From Phallusia mammillata (lineage: Eukaryota; Chordata; Ascidiacea; Phlebobranchia; Ascidiidae): a DNA stretch of 64,000 nt. This document shows positions 29,901-41,300 of the stretch, piece after piece. The stretch covers positions 124,995 to 188,994 of the forward strand of contig QLIY01000192.1 in NCBI GenBank assembly GCA_003260075.1, written 5' to 3'. A program made the position numbers and the translations under genes. The notes under the pieces are model-generated. The model did not search any database. It saw only the letters and a list, made by a program, of their open reading frames with translations, and had not been told where the DNA came from. The first letter of the stretch is position 1, and each line of letters opens with the position of its first letter.

Positions 29901-30294
29901 CAAGTTCTATTATTATGAATCATGTATTGTTTTGTTACATTTCACTAACGTTTATATCCGTGGGAATTGGGAACGAATGCCAACTTTAACGTTAAGGTTC
30001 CTACTGTTTTATTGAGTCAAAGCAGAAATGCACTGAAATGTTAGTAAAAAATTAAGAAAAATGCTTCTTTACTTTAATTTCCTTAATGCGATTTTTTGCA
30101 GTGTCGGCGAAAATGAGACCAAAAACAAAATGTCGATTGAAAATCTAGCGATCTGTTGGTGGCCAACACTCTTTCGTCCGGAAGTGGACAGCGCCAACGC
30201 AATGGCGGGAATCACAAAAACCTGTCACAGGGACGTCCTGCACACCTGCATAGAACAGCACGCATTCATATTCTGCGGCCAACAAGAGGTGTGA
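5922..30294 (+). CDS. ARHGAP35: p190RhoGAP (ARHGAP35/ARHGAP5 orthologue)
   Basis: p190RhoGAP switches off Rho at the cell cortex by stimulating GTP hydrolysis. 28 exons: 5922-5987, 6274-6441, 6884-7009, 7748-7906, 8244-8492, 8580-8751, 8922-9114, 10240-10469, 12274-12381, 12481-12605, 12832-13102, 13381-13544, 13901-14021, 14161-14428, 14664-14926, 16612-16871, 17329-17437, 17903-18074, 18287-18354, 18546-18653, 18968-19197, 19397-19604, 19847-20002, 23012-23198, 24469-24546, 27321-27458, 28233-28338, 30102-30294. All borders are GT/AG and phases agree. Lengths sum to 4696 nt, one over a multiple of three, and the extra base is in the G run of exon 8. Domains in order: GTPase ([38 protein letters not shown]), FF-repeat region, two pseudoGTPase-like regions, a low-complexity middle, RhoGAP with arginine finger GLYR. 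About 1564 aa. The protein stops soon after the RhoGAP fold, lacking the long proline-rich tail of human p190A. It may be the single pro-orthologue of ARHGAP5 and ARHGAP35. Confidence 0.95.
9577..9860. repeat. ~135-bp duplicated intron segment joined by a 10-G run
   Basis: Lies in the intron between p190RhoGAP exons 7 and 8. Copy 1 is about 9577-9713 and copy 2 about 9724-9860. They differ at a few bases (for example ggctggcaagg versus ggcttgcaagg). G x10 at 9714-9723 is the only sequence between them. Confidence 0.85.
10403..10412. other. 10-G run inside p190RhoGAP exon 8, frame-breaking
   Basis: Upstream of the run the exon reads [10 protein letters not shown]. Downstream the conserved frame reads [19 protein letters not shown], which runs on into the next exon (VTPGREW). 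Ten G puts the two halves out of frame by one base; nine would restore it. Total coding length is also exactly one base over a multiple of three. The run length is therefore wrong, or it replaces unknown sequence. Confidence 0.85.
10567..10755. repeat. ~90-bp duplicated intron segment joined by a 10-G run
   Basis: Copy 1 is 10567-10655 and copy 2 is 10666-10755, with G x10 at 10656-10665 between them. The copies differ by a single inserted C. It lies in the p190RhoGAP intron after exon 8. Confidence 0.88.
14060..16041 (+). repeat. ~885-bp duplication carrying two p190RhoGAP exons
   Basis: Segment 14060-14946 recurs at 15155-16041. Coding sequence is identical, and I saw only two intron differences (near 14101 and 14130). 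Each copy carries an exon pair: 14161-14428 with 14664-14926, and 15256-15523 with 15759-16021. The pair totals 531 nt in phase 0 to phase 0, so the second copy could be spliced in frame. The ~80-bp stretch between copies is bounded by G x18 (15040-15057) and G x10 (15137-15146), so an assembly origin is likely. I left the second pair out of the gene model. Confidence 0.85.
16322..16381. repeat. ~29-bp duplication around a single N
   Basis: Sequence before the N at 16351 is repeated almost exactly after it (atgcaagggtaatatgtgct versus atgcaagggcaatatgtgct). The N behaves like the G runs elsewhere, as a gap symbol between overlapping contig ends. Another single N at 16087 lies in the same intron. 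Confidence 0.75.
20003..22868. other. Long intron of p190RhoGAP, no gene seen
   Basis: Start of the ~3-kb intron between exons 23 and 24. It holds a small inverted repeat (TGCGTCATG at 20193-20201, its complement at 20230-20238) and a hairpin-prone stretch near 20335-20370. I see no coding or RNA gene features and no terminal-repeat transposon. Confidence 0.5.
22869..23023. repeat. ~72-bp duplication over an exon acceptor, joined by an 11-G run
   Basis: Copy 1 (22869-22940) contains the polypyrimidine tract, the AG acceptor and the first bases of p190RhoGAP exon 24. It is cut off by G x11 (22940-22950). Copy 2 (22952-23023) continues into the full exon. The truncated first acceptor is probably not real. 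Confidence 0.85.
25158..25315 (+). mobile_element. tRNA-derived SINE
   Basis: A 158-bp insertion flanked by a perfect 14-bp target duplication, ATAAACAATGAGTT, at 25144-25157 and 25316-25329. The head has RNA polymerase III promoter boxes: A-box-like TGGCCGAATGG near 25169 and a perfect B box GGTTCGAATCC near 25240. The tail is A-rich. The A-to-B spacing is longer than in a simple tRNA, as in Leu/Ser-type tRNAs or an expanded head. It lies in the p190RhoGAP intron between exons 25 and 26, directly beside a hAT miniature element. The family is not identified. Confidence 0.82.
25334..25840. mobile_element. hAT-type miniature inverted-repeat element
   Basis: A 507-bp element with terminal inverted repeats CAGGGGTCACCAAACT and its complement, sub-terminal GCGGGCCGGAT motifs at both ends, and an 8-bp target duplication AGTTACAC (25326-25333 and 25841-25848). 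This end sequence is typical of Charlie-like non-autonomous hAT transposons. It has no transposase. It inserted next to the SINE's 3' target-site copy. Confidence 0.93.
25849..27320. other. Intron sequence, no gene seen
   Basis: Remainder of the p190RhoGAP intron before exon 26. I see only short open frames without recognisable protein features and no clear repeat ends. Confidence 0.5.
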
Positions 30295-30979
30295 GACATT
30301 GAACGAAGAAATATGTTAGGCTATTCCCTACTTCGCAAGGGTACGACGCAGTAGCGCGGCGAATTTGCGTCGAACGGACGGTGCTTGTGGCTTTGGATCA
30401 GCGCACTGGGCGCTATTGTTTTGTTCAAAATTTCCTTGGTTGAATATCAGTATCTTTTGGGGTGTTTTTCTCTAATTTGTTTCAGACTGTTTCTTTTTGA
30501 TTTAGAAATTGATGTGACGTTTATTACGCACATTTTTTTCGATCTCTGACGTCACGCTTAGTTTTGGTATGATGATTCCGACTTTTCCAAGTTCATTAAC
30601 AAGCGTTACTGATTCATTCCTTTTAATCACTCGATCTAAAATATACGGACTGTGGCTGGCTTTTATGACGTCCGAATTTTGCTGTAGTGTGGTTTCAACG
30701 TTTTGCAAAAAAATTGCTATTGAAAAGCCAGTGGTAGTAATTTTGGGTCCCCAATAATTAATCTGTATGTGTAGTGGGTTGATTCCGGCTTGTCGCATTG
30801 TAATTCACATAGCCGCATCATCAGTCTCTCAATTAACTTTACCTAAGCAACGAGGAGACGCGTATTGAGCATAGTGCGTAGTGGCTATAGTTCGTGCTTC
30901 GTGCAATTCTTGTTCACAATCAAAACTTTTATTTGCGATTGTTCCCCCTCTTCTCTTTGACGCCATTCGCACTAACGCC

Positions 30980-30985
30980 AATAAA
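30980..30985 (+). promoter_or_regulatory. Candidate poly(A) signal of p190RhoGAP
   Basis: AATAAA about 690 bp after the p190RhoGAP stop codon and about 30 bp before the convergent sorbitol dehydrogenase 3' end. It would give a 3' UTR of plausible length. No transcript evidence is available here. Confidence 0.45.
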
Positions 30986-31008
30986 AACATGCAAATTATC
31001 GACATGAC

Positions 31009-31014
31009 TTTATT
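31009..31014 (-). promoter_or_regulatory. Poly(A) signal overlapping the SORD stop codon
   Basis: On the minus strand the last A of the TGA stop (31014) is the first A of AATAAA (31009-31014). If this signal is used, the 3' UTR is only a few tens of bases. Confidence 0.6.
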
Positions 31015-33818
31015 CAGCAGCGGATCATGACCTTGATTGCCCTTTGGTGGGGATCACTCGCAGTGAGAAAGGCTTCGTTTGCAGATTCCAAATCAAAACG
31101 GTGAGTAATCAGACGTTGTACGTCTATTGCTTTAGACGACACGAGTTCAATTGCCTCTGGATATCTGTTGAATGTAGGCTATACAATGAGAGGTAAACAA
31201 AAACGTGGTTTTCAAACTTTTTTGACGCAAGGCGTTTTCCCGCGCCCCATGGATATGCCGAATTACATTTTTATCTGTAAGACGCGAAAGCCTTTTTAAA
31301 ATTTAAGTTTCACGAAAACTACTATGCCAGTTTCGGCCGAATTGTTCGGTCCTGTGACAAAACTTACCGATTTGGCCTTAATGCACTTTCAGAAAAAAAG
31401 GCTACGATGCCTTTGTTGCAAAAACAGACCACCCCCCAACAAAATGTAGGGCCTGCCTACATTGTAGGCACAAAAGTACTCTCGGTTAGCTGGTATAGTT
31501 ATAGATTACGTGTTTGCGTAACGAAATATGCCCTTGATGTCGATCTCGAATGTTCCAGCTTTAACCATAGGAAGTGGAACCTCCGCTGATCCTCTTCCCA
31601 CTAACAACACAGATGCACCAGGCCGACAAACCTACACAAACACTATTTTTTAGAACTCCTTAATGCAAACAAAAAAAGCAAAATTACTCACGTGGACCGC
31701 TGTTTTGAGACTAATATCAGCACCACTGCACTCAAGAGCAGCATGACAACCGTCGTCGTTGGCAATGGTTTGCAGTTCTGTGGCAAGAACTGCCACATCT
31801 TGTAAAGACTTATCAACGCAGTAGGTCAGGTCGGCAGCACCAAACTCAGAGGCGATTTTTAAGCGATGAGAATCAATATCTGGGTAAAATATGTTTAAAA
31901 AGGGCACATTTAAAATTGTTGTTAATGCAAACTGGATACATATAAACGAAGTTTAGGATCGACTCGACTAGGGTCACACGAGACAAGATTTCTAGCAAAC
32001 CTAATTATTTAAATCACCAAATTAGTAAACCAGATTAAATTTTACCGGACATTTACCTACTGTCAGCACTTGTGTGGCTCCTCGTTGCTTTGCAACCAGC
32101 CCACAAAGTATTCCAATAGGTCCGGCTCCAAATATAATCACGTGACTTCCTTTTGAGATATTAGCTCTTCTGCAAGTGTGAATGGCCACACTCAGGGGCT
32201 CAAGCATTGCACCTTCTTCGTCGGATATATTTTCAGGCATTCTGAATTCAAAAAGTCAGCTATTCTTTTAAAATAAGGAAACTTCGCAACGGGTATATAC
32301 GGGCTTTGAAAGTAGGCCTACATCATTTACTTTTTACGACTGGTTTGGTTACATAAAGCTATTTTCATGGGTTTAACCCTTTCAAATAGACATACAGTTC
32401 AAACGTTCTATAATGGATCAGCCACCCCAAAAAACGAAAAGGTTAAAAGAACCCTTAAAACCTACTTAAAACAGAAGTCCGCATCGTGAACGTAATACTG
32501 GCACAGATTTCCATGAACTGGTGGGGTTGCACAAAACCTCATCTTTTTACACAAGTTGTATCTTTTTGATATACAGTGATCACACTGTTTGCACGATATA
32601 CCAGGTTCAATTGCAACCCTGTCGCCAACAGCCAGCGTTTTTACGTTTTGGCCAACTTCCTCAATAACACCAGCAGCCTCATGCCCAATCACCATGGGAA
32701 CCCCGTCCAAACTGAACCTTCCGCATTTCCCGTAAGCCCAATACTTAAGGTCAGATCCACAAATTCCCACCGCTGACACAGCTATTAAAACGTCTGTAAT
32801 ACGCAAAATTTTAATTTTTTTTTGTCATAGTCTTTTCACTGTCAGTGTCAAAAATGCTAACGTGGTTTACTTGATACAAATACAACATCATAAAAACCAG
32901 TTTTATCTTTTTGGTTGCATTGCCCAGACAATGCTTTATGGAAATCTTGCGCAACATACAATAAACAGGAGTTGTTTTAAAATAAAGCTTAATTCTGATT
33001 ATCACATTATATGCAGAAATCATCAGTTCAATAACTTGTTTATTTGTGTACTTTCATCTGCAATTTGCTTTTATGTTACACTAACCCAGGGGTTCCCAAC
33101 CTTTTACTATCTCGTAGGCCTACTACTTGGACGCTCTGTAGGCCTACTGCCACGCGTACCACTTCTTGCGGAACAACTAATTTGATCAAACCATAGTTTA
33201 TTCTAAAGAATAATATTGACCTACTCAAACAACACTAAAGCACCACAACTAATTTTAATGAGGTTCTGTGTTTGTTTACTGTCCACCAATCGATCGATGC
33301 GCGGTGTAAATTTGCTAACAGCGCATCGACAGTCATTTCGGGGCGCATCTAGTTTTTGTGAAAATAACGGAAGCTACTCGCGTACCACCTGAAAACCTAC
33401 GCGTACCACAGGTTGGGAACCCCTGCATTAACCTAACGGGAAAACACTGACAAAACCCAACTTCAACCAAACTGGACATCTTACCATTAGGTCCAAGTTC
33501 GGGAATTTTCCAATTCTCCTAAAGCAAAATAAAGCTTTGTTAGACGTTTAGCCTAGCCTACCTATCCCAAGCGTAACACGAGAACGTAGGCAGAGTTCCT
33601 CTCAATATAGGCTATTGTTACCGGACTGAGTAGGCTAACTCATTTCCCATTACAGCTTTAACCTTTTGCATATAATTAATCAAATTTATAAACATCAGCT
33701 TATTTGAATCATAAATGTTATATTAAATTACAGTGCATATATGTTTAGTATACTAAACAAAACTTACCAAATCGATGGTCTTGTTGCCTCGGACGATTGC
33801 AGCCACGTTTTTAGACAT
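31014..33818 (-). CDS. SORD: Sorbitol dehydrogenase
   Basis: Zinc-dependent medium-chain dehydrogenase that oxidises sorbitol to fructose with NAD+, the second step of the cytosolic polyol pathway. Seven minus-strand exons: 33768-33818 (start ATG 33818), 33485-33518, 32466-32793, 32057-32241, 31692-31879, 31510-31631, 31014-31164. They total 1059 nt, or 352 aa plus stop, against 357 aa in human. All borders are GT/AG and all phases agree. Catalytic-zinc ligands are seen in [11 protein letters not shown] and [10 protein letters not shown] cysteine cluster [15 protein letters not shown] occupies the structural-zinc loop. The Rossmann nucleotide-binding motif is [13 protein letters not shown], and the C-terminal block reads [19 protein letters not shown]. 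In the last exon a downstream acceptor (31164) keeps the frame; the nearby one at 31178 does not. A hAT element sits in intron 2. It converges with p190RhoGAP. Confidence 0.96.
33087..33425. mobile_element. hAT-type miniature element in SORD intron 2
   Basis: A 339-bp element with terminal inverted repeats CAGGGGTTCCCAACC and its complement, and an 8-bp target duplication with one mismatch (CACTAACC / CATTAACC). Sub-terminal GCGTACCAC repeats occur at the right end and similar CGCGTACCAC at the left. No coding capacity. Confidence 0.92.
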
Positions 33819-35348
33819 CACCAGCTTTGGCTTTCAACCCAAATGTTTCTTTTAGATGCATCCCATGTCTTGTGGCACTTTGGCAAGTTAATTATTTACA
33901 CTTAATTACACACTGATTCAATTAAACACAGTGCCTGTGGATTCAAGAGTTTTGTGTGTTATAGTTCGTAAACATACCAGTTTACCAAGTATCATTTTTG
34001 TTGTTATATAGTCTTGGGTTTAGGTACTGTCTGTGCAAAAGTTAAACGTAGGCCTACGTATCCCATAGCCTATTATGACGCACAAGCTGTTTTCTGGGAC
34101 CTAAAACGTGATTCCCAAACATAGGCCTATCAGGTAGGCTAACGGTTTAATTCATTTGTAGGCAACGTAAATGAATTGTTAGTTTGTTTCATTTTTTTCG
34201 GGGGAGCGAAACAATAGGCTAATCTAAGCGTTCTGCTAACAATATCGAGCTACTACAAATCTTCAGATAGAATATACCGGATCAACTACTAGACATTTTC
34301 CCAACTTTGGGTATTGGTGACTTTTTTAGCTTTTTAGATTCGGTGTGAAAAACTTCGTCGCTACAATTCGGTAACCACCATTCAAAGTTTCGACTAGCAG
34401 GACAACGAAACTTGCTAAAAGTCAAATCATCGTTTTGCTTACACTTATGAGGACACATGCAGTCCTTGGTCATCTCAATAGCCTATACCTCACAGTACAC
34501 CAGTATTCCACGATTGGACAAACATTATTTTAATGCACTCTGGAAAGTCATCAGAGCGTTCCGCGGAAAAATACAGTGAATGAAAGAGGTCTTTGTGTCA
34601 ATATGTGGAGATTTCCAGGTTGAACATTTCTGGCAATGTTAAAACATTCTTCGGTGATATGTGTTGTATAACCTAGCCTCTATTATATTTGCTGCGTCGG
34701 ACTTGGTAACGTCATTTTTATTTAACATAACAGTCATTAGTTCCACTTCCGTTTTTGTAATGATTGGCACCAACTAAAGCCGATTTTGTTTCCGCCCAAC
34801 TGCAAAGAACCAAACTGAATGGTCTAGCAACACTGGTAAGTGGATGTTTTCTCCTGGATTTCAAACTTTCACTTAGCTTATCAACGTGTCGCCTTCCACC
34901 CAAGATCGGCTCTACAGCCTACGTGGCCACTTTGCAATTTTTTTGCACCGTTTGCTTTTTAATTGCTTGCGTTAACTGGAAACCTATTATTTTAAGCCAC
35001 TTTAACGCTGCGTCGCCTTAAAGCAAGCCAAGCAACAAAAAACGATACTTGCGTCGCAACGCCGCGATTATTCTGCACCACATGTTGCCAAGCGCATGTA
35101 AAAATCGCACATAATTTTCGACTAAAGCGTCAATTATTTAAGCGACAAAATAACGACAGTTTGGCGTTTGGAAAATATCCTAATCCGCTGTTTTACACAT
35201 AAAATATTGGCCGCATCGCAAGTTCCTGGGACACAGTTGTTTCAGTTTCTCATCACACGTGAACGAACAAAGTTTACTGTACACTGGTTCACAAGAAACA
35301 GAAATTGAAATAAACAAAGCAAAGTATACATGTGAGCAGCGTGTAAGT
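33819..35348. other. SORD upstream region and YLPM1 downstream region
   Basis: About 1.5 kb between the SORD start codon and the YLPM1 stop codon, both genes on the minus strand. It should contain the SORD promoter and the YLPM1 3' UTR. A 63-codon cysteine-containing open frame at 34282-34473 (minus) has no recognisable family and I do not call it a gene. The palindromic word TAGGCCTA recurs, as it also does in the hAT element at 33087. Confidence 0.5.
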
Positions 35349-38300
35349 TTATATAAACTTGGTCCGGTTTAAAGCACGGGTAGCGTGTGTATCGTCCATC
35401 ATGCGTGACCAGTCAGTTTGACCGACGACAAAACCAACATCGCGCATCCGTTGCTGGGTTTTTCTTTCGTTAAGATCCGCCCAACGAACCTGTGCAAAGA
35501 AAGCGGCATTTTGACGAAAAAGTTTCACGGCTAACACAGGCTAATATTATTAGGAAATCCAAAGTTGGTTTCCGATCATACCAAATCCAAATTCGTTTGA
35601 TTCCGTTGATAGTTGATAACTTGGACGAAAAGCGATTTAAAACTAGAAACGCTCGCGCGGAAATACAAAATTTAGCGTAAGAAATAAGTTAAGTGCTCCG
35701 TAACGTTAGAAAACGCAAGCAACCGAGTTATTATCACGCTGAGCTGCATCGACCACAACAAAAATCCAGAAAAAACGCAGGTACCCGTTTTTTTCCAGGA
35801 GCCGACTCTCTCGACTCATAGTCGTCCGGCAAACTGAGAAAGTCCTCCATGCTACGTTTGACTGATTTCTTCGCGATTCCGTCAAGTTTGTCTATGATCC
35901 AACGAACGAAACAAATTGTGGGGTTAGGTCGCGAATTTTTGTACTGACATACGTTCTGTGTGTAGGTTAGTTAGGTATGTTATGAAACCTACCTAATCTG
36001 GCAGCAGTCGATTCACTTTCCCACTTGCTTTTCTGGATTGCCTGAGAAAGGGTTCAGGATTGAATATAGGCGATATTTTCACTTCTACAAAAAACTTCCA
36101 AAGCACTGTTGATTAACTTGTTAGTATTTAGCTAGAATATAGAGTAATATTTGTACACAGGAAAGGTCTGAGTAAAATGGTGCCAATGTCTAATAGCAGG
36201 CCCACCAAATTTGTCTTGTGTTATGGGCCACATTTACAAGTAGCAAATTATTAAAGAGCACACATTATTTTACCAGTTAAATATTAAAAGTTTATCCTTT
36301 ATGTTTGTTTATGCCTTTAGTCTATTTACGAACATAATATCTATCATATTTCAATCATGAATTTTCACATTATGTACATAAAAAATCAAGGCGCAAAACA
36401 CCACTTGACTTTTTTCTCAACTCAAGAATTTAAACACAACTTTCAAACAAAATAGGGGTCAAGCAAAATTTTTGCTTGATACAACAAACAGACACAAAAG
36501 ATCTAAATTGATTTTTACATGCTTTTTATAAAAAAACATACGTTCACAACTATATGCTACGAAGTAGTGAGATTATGATTTCCAAATTTTTTTAATATGG
36601 GTAATTTACAAAATTCGAAAAACATTTAATAGCAACTATGATTTTGTTTCAATCCAACAAAACAATTTCGATCAACAAAAATGTTGGAAAATTTGCTTTA
36701 GAACTCGACATACAGGGCAGTTCAAGAGACAGCAACCAACAAAGCAGTTTTTCATAAAAATGTTGGTAAACTTTTGGTTGTAGTTTGTTTGTATTCATCC
36801 ACTAACAAAACCATGTGGTTTAAATAGTTGAAAATATTGTCAATCAAGTGGCAAATCAATCACACATTCTTAAATAGTTTTCATGAGCTAAATTTTACGA
36901 ATACAATAAAGTTAATTTGCTTTTACAGTAAAAAGCAAATAATAACTTTGTATTTCTCAAATTTGTGTGACCAGTTGTCAGTAAATTTGCTGTTTTAGCA
37001 TGCAAATTTGCAAACAACCACCAAAAGAACAATGACTTGAAAAAAAGATTTTGAAGACATTGACCATCAAAGAGAAGAAACCATAATTATTTCATATGAA
37101 TTTGGAACACTTCCTTTGGACAAAATTGAAAACAACTTGTTTGATTTCTTTTTTTTTTCGCTTAAATCTGATGCACTTTCAAACAGTTTTTCATTGTTTT
37201 ATTTTTAGGTTCCTGCCAACTTTTGAAATTTATACTTTTCAAATATTTAACAACTAAATCTTTTGTAATAAGATTACATGAAAAACCTGAAAATATTGTC
37301 CATATGCTACATTGTTGTGGGCTATATATGGTACATTAGTCAGATGCAGTCCACTAAGTGGATTTGCAGCCTGTACACATCTTACACATTTTTTGATAAT
37401 TTTAACAACTCTTTTGGTGTTTTTTTGATTTAAGTTTAGTTTTTTTCTGGAAAACATTTATTATAAGTATCAAAATTGTTTTATTTGTGCATACATTTAA
37501 TTTCAAAAAAGTTGGCTTGGTTAGTGGCATGTATGCTGTGTAATCTCGTTGTGTGCACAACATAACAAATAGTTTGAATTTGTCTTTCTGTTGCTGAATA
37601 ATTAAACTCCAGAGGTTAAACCAGTTATACCAAAAAATAGCTGTGACATCGATTTAATTTCCACACAAAATATTTGAAACCTATTACCTTATGTTGAAAT
37701 ACTTTTGCCACTCAATATGCTCACATACTTTAACCACCATACTTCAATTTGTTAAATATTGTACAAATATTATTTAGGTTTGTAAAACAGTTTGTTGCAA
37801 TTGGTGCAAGAAGCAAGAAAATTGTGAGTTGCAACACAACATTACACATTGCAAACAATCTAAAAGTTTTGTGTCACTTTTCAAAATCAGTCATAAGAAC
37901 ATTTATCTGCAAGTTGCACTAAAGTGCCTCTAAAACATTATTAGGGCTGGGCAAACACCCAAATACTCGGTACTAAACAACACAATTGTTTATGTCGAGA
38001 TCTATGAATGTTCAGTGCTTCACTGAATCTGCTGAATGTCATGTGAAGACAAATAACAAAAAAATAGTTAGCTACAAACCAACAGATTTTACTTACCTTA
38101 AGTTGCTCTGACACCACTTGGTTGTACAATAAAATACAAAATACCTGAGCAGAATACTTACTGCCTCATCCTTCTCTACATCTTGAGATGACGATTCTTC
38201 TTTCAATTCGTCCTCATCATCAGGTTTATCTGTTTCTTCCTCAGAAGCATCACCCATCTCAACCTAATTTAATTTTTTATAACACAAGGATTAACAAAAA

Positions 38301-41300
38301 GCCGCATCAAGACAAAAAGCATCTTAAATAAATTTTAAGTTTATATCAATTTCTTGACCAAAGCATGAAAACAAGGCTGTGTTTGACATAAAAAAAATAA
38401 TTAGTTTTAAAATTAGTAAAAAAATAATTAGAATAAAAACTTGTGATGGAATGTATGTATCTTTAGAAACTGCATGTTTAATATCATAACTCAGTCAAAT
38501 CTGTTAACAGTGCAAGGTTGTAATTGTGAAACATAGGCCTGGGTAGACATTACTGCAATCTGCAACAGTTGTTTTGTTTTGTTTAGTGGATTCTAAACAC
38601 ACACACTTATTATTTAACAAACTAGATTGAAATACCTCCTGGATTTCTGAGTCTTGCACCATTAGTCTCAAATCCAGTTTGTTCATGTGAATGGCAGTTT
38701 CCTCCCAAGCCTTATTGATTTTCTGAATCTCAGCCAGCGTTCGTTTGTGAATGTTTCGCCGTGCACACACATGAGGGTCACACTTTATTTCAGCGATGTA
38801 CGCCTAACAAATAAGATATTAATGGTTGTTGTTTGGTAATCAAACTGTTTTCTTTCATTCTTTTTGCAGCTACTAATTAAATTTCTATTTTGGGTATGCT
38901 AACATGCAAAATATTAAAACAAAAATAGTTAACAACTGTTTTGGTTTCTGAGTTGATACATAAAAGAAAGTAAACCAACAATTCCAGTAATTTACTTTTC
39001 ATAAAAAACATATGTGTTTGATTACATTTTATAAAATATGTTTCATGCCCAAGTCAACAACTAATAACTTGGGTTGATAAACTAAGATCCAAATTAAACA
39101 CACCTCAAATCCTTGGTTCTTAGCAGCATCATAAAATTCAGAAAAGTGTAGAACATTTTCATTCACAGCATCAACAATGATAAAAGAGAAAAACCCATCA
39201 TCAAGTGTCTTTTTAAATGAGCGAAACAGATTTGAGCGATACGAAGCTTCCATTTCCGGTTCATACTCATATTCAAACACCTGCGGTCATACAATTCAAA
39301 GTTTTTATAGCAGCTGACAAAAATGTACAATGATAAAAACAACACAAGCCACGTACAAAACAAATGTACCCTGTGAAAAAAGTGAACTCTTTTGAAAAAA
39401 ATATTTTGGTGATTTATTTTACCTTCTTCTTAACTTTTTTGCCAGTGTCAGGGTCTTTTTCTAGTTTCTCTACTTCAGCCATAAAGTAATCATCCAGACC
39501 TAACACACGAGGTTTAACACCAAATGTTGTCTCCTTTTCCTGCAGGTAATTTAGGTAAGTAAGGATCATAGGATGACGCACAACACAAAAAATATATAGC
39601 ATACTCTTATCATTTTGGCAATGTGTGTCTTCCCACTACCTGGCAACCCTCTCAGAATTACAACAATCTGAAATAAAATCAAATAAGTACTTTAGTTTTT
39701 TGTCACAGTAACAATCATTTCTAATTTCAAAAAACTACCTTTGCAGGTCTTCTCATTCTGCCAGGCATATCAATCAGATCAGCTATATTTACAAAAGCTG
39801 GAGCCAGAAGTTTCCTTTTAATGCTAGCAGCAATTTCAGCAATTGGTGTTCCAGTGTTTGAGGGGGTGCCTCTGCCACTTGATGATCTGACATTAAAAAT
39901 TAAAGCATTTAAATTTTGAATTGTGAATAATACACACAATACACTGCATATATACTGTGCTGGACTTGGTGGAAAAGGTCGGTCCCTGACATGGGGTGGA
40001 AAGGGTCGATCTCGGTTTCTTCCATATTGTTGATTGTGGTCCTGTTTAGGAGATCTTTCTCTGAGGTTCAAATCACGACCAAATGGATCTGGGCCTCGCT
40101 TTATGGGGACATCCCTTCCAAATCTATCTCTGTTACCCCTCATTGGAGGTGACCTAGCACATATTCACAATACATTTGTGCATAAACATTAACATATTTG
40201 TTTGATTAGTGATTATTTGATGAAGCATCACAGCACATAAGGAGCATAATAGTGATGGACGGATATGAACTGTTTAAGGCCAATACCAATTATCGGTAGT
40301 AGGCCGATAACTGATATTTAAAGCCGATATATTATTTGTTTGCAATAAAAGGCCTTAATTTGTATCCATAGGCGCCGAGTAGGCGGTGGCTTTGCCACCT
40401 GGGGTTTGTACAGCACAGTGGCGCCACCATGGATATTTTGGTTTGTTTGTAGCAGTATCGTACAGAACATCATAAAATCTGAAGAAATTAGAAAACTGCA
40501 ACCTGTTTGGGTTAGTGCCTTGTTTATGACGCCAAACACACATGGTCATTATTGTGTGCAATGCGAATGTGTTGTAATAAATAGTTATCCCCGGTATGCT
40601 ATGGGAAGTTTGTTGGGCTTCTAGTTTGAGCTTTCGTTACACGCACGCATTAGTGACGTAACATTTTGTGACGTCATACTTCACGTTCGCCACCTTGCGT
40701 TTTGTAAAATTTATATGTCTGTACCCTTTTAACAGCAAACAAAAACTTTGTTTGAAATGCGAAAGTTGGGTGATTGTTTGTACAAAGTAACGGGGGGGGG
40801 GGTTCACGTTCGCCACCTTCCGTTTTGTAAAATTTATATTTCTGTACCCTTTTAACAGCAAACAATCCAACTTTGTTTGAAATGCGAAAGTTGGGTGATT
40901 GTTTGTACAAAGTAACAAAAAAAATGTAGTTCAGAGGTCGTGCTTCGCTATAGGTACCTAGCCATGTAAAAACGAAACTATCGAAAGTCAGGTCAGAGAT
41001 TTGAAGCTTTTGACGTCAATTTTCCTTGATACCAATCAGTGACTGGGAATGCTTAAGGCAAGACACAGTTGTGTCAAGCAAAAATGACATATTACAAACG
41101 TGCCGTTTTTGGTGGTCCGTTGACAAAAATACCGATACCGTGGCGAATATCGGCGCCCATAATCGGTCTATCTATAGTGCATAATAGTTAACCGATTCAG
41201 AAGAACTTGATCAAATTTTTCCCAGGCAGCAAAAGGTAGCCTAGAAAAACGAACCTTGAACGACTTCTCGATCGATGAATAGATCGAGGTGGAGTTCTTC

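Noticed and set aside
34282..34473. 63-codon cysteine-containing open frame (minus)
   Set aside because: No recognisable family, no supporting splice context, and a length expected by chance.
34764..35021. 85-codon open frame (plus) with hydrophobic stretches
   Set aside because: The sequence at its start is TTG rather than ATG, and nothing conserved is visible.
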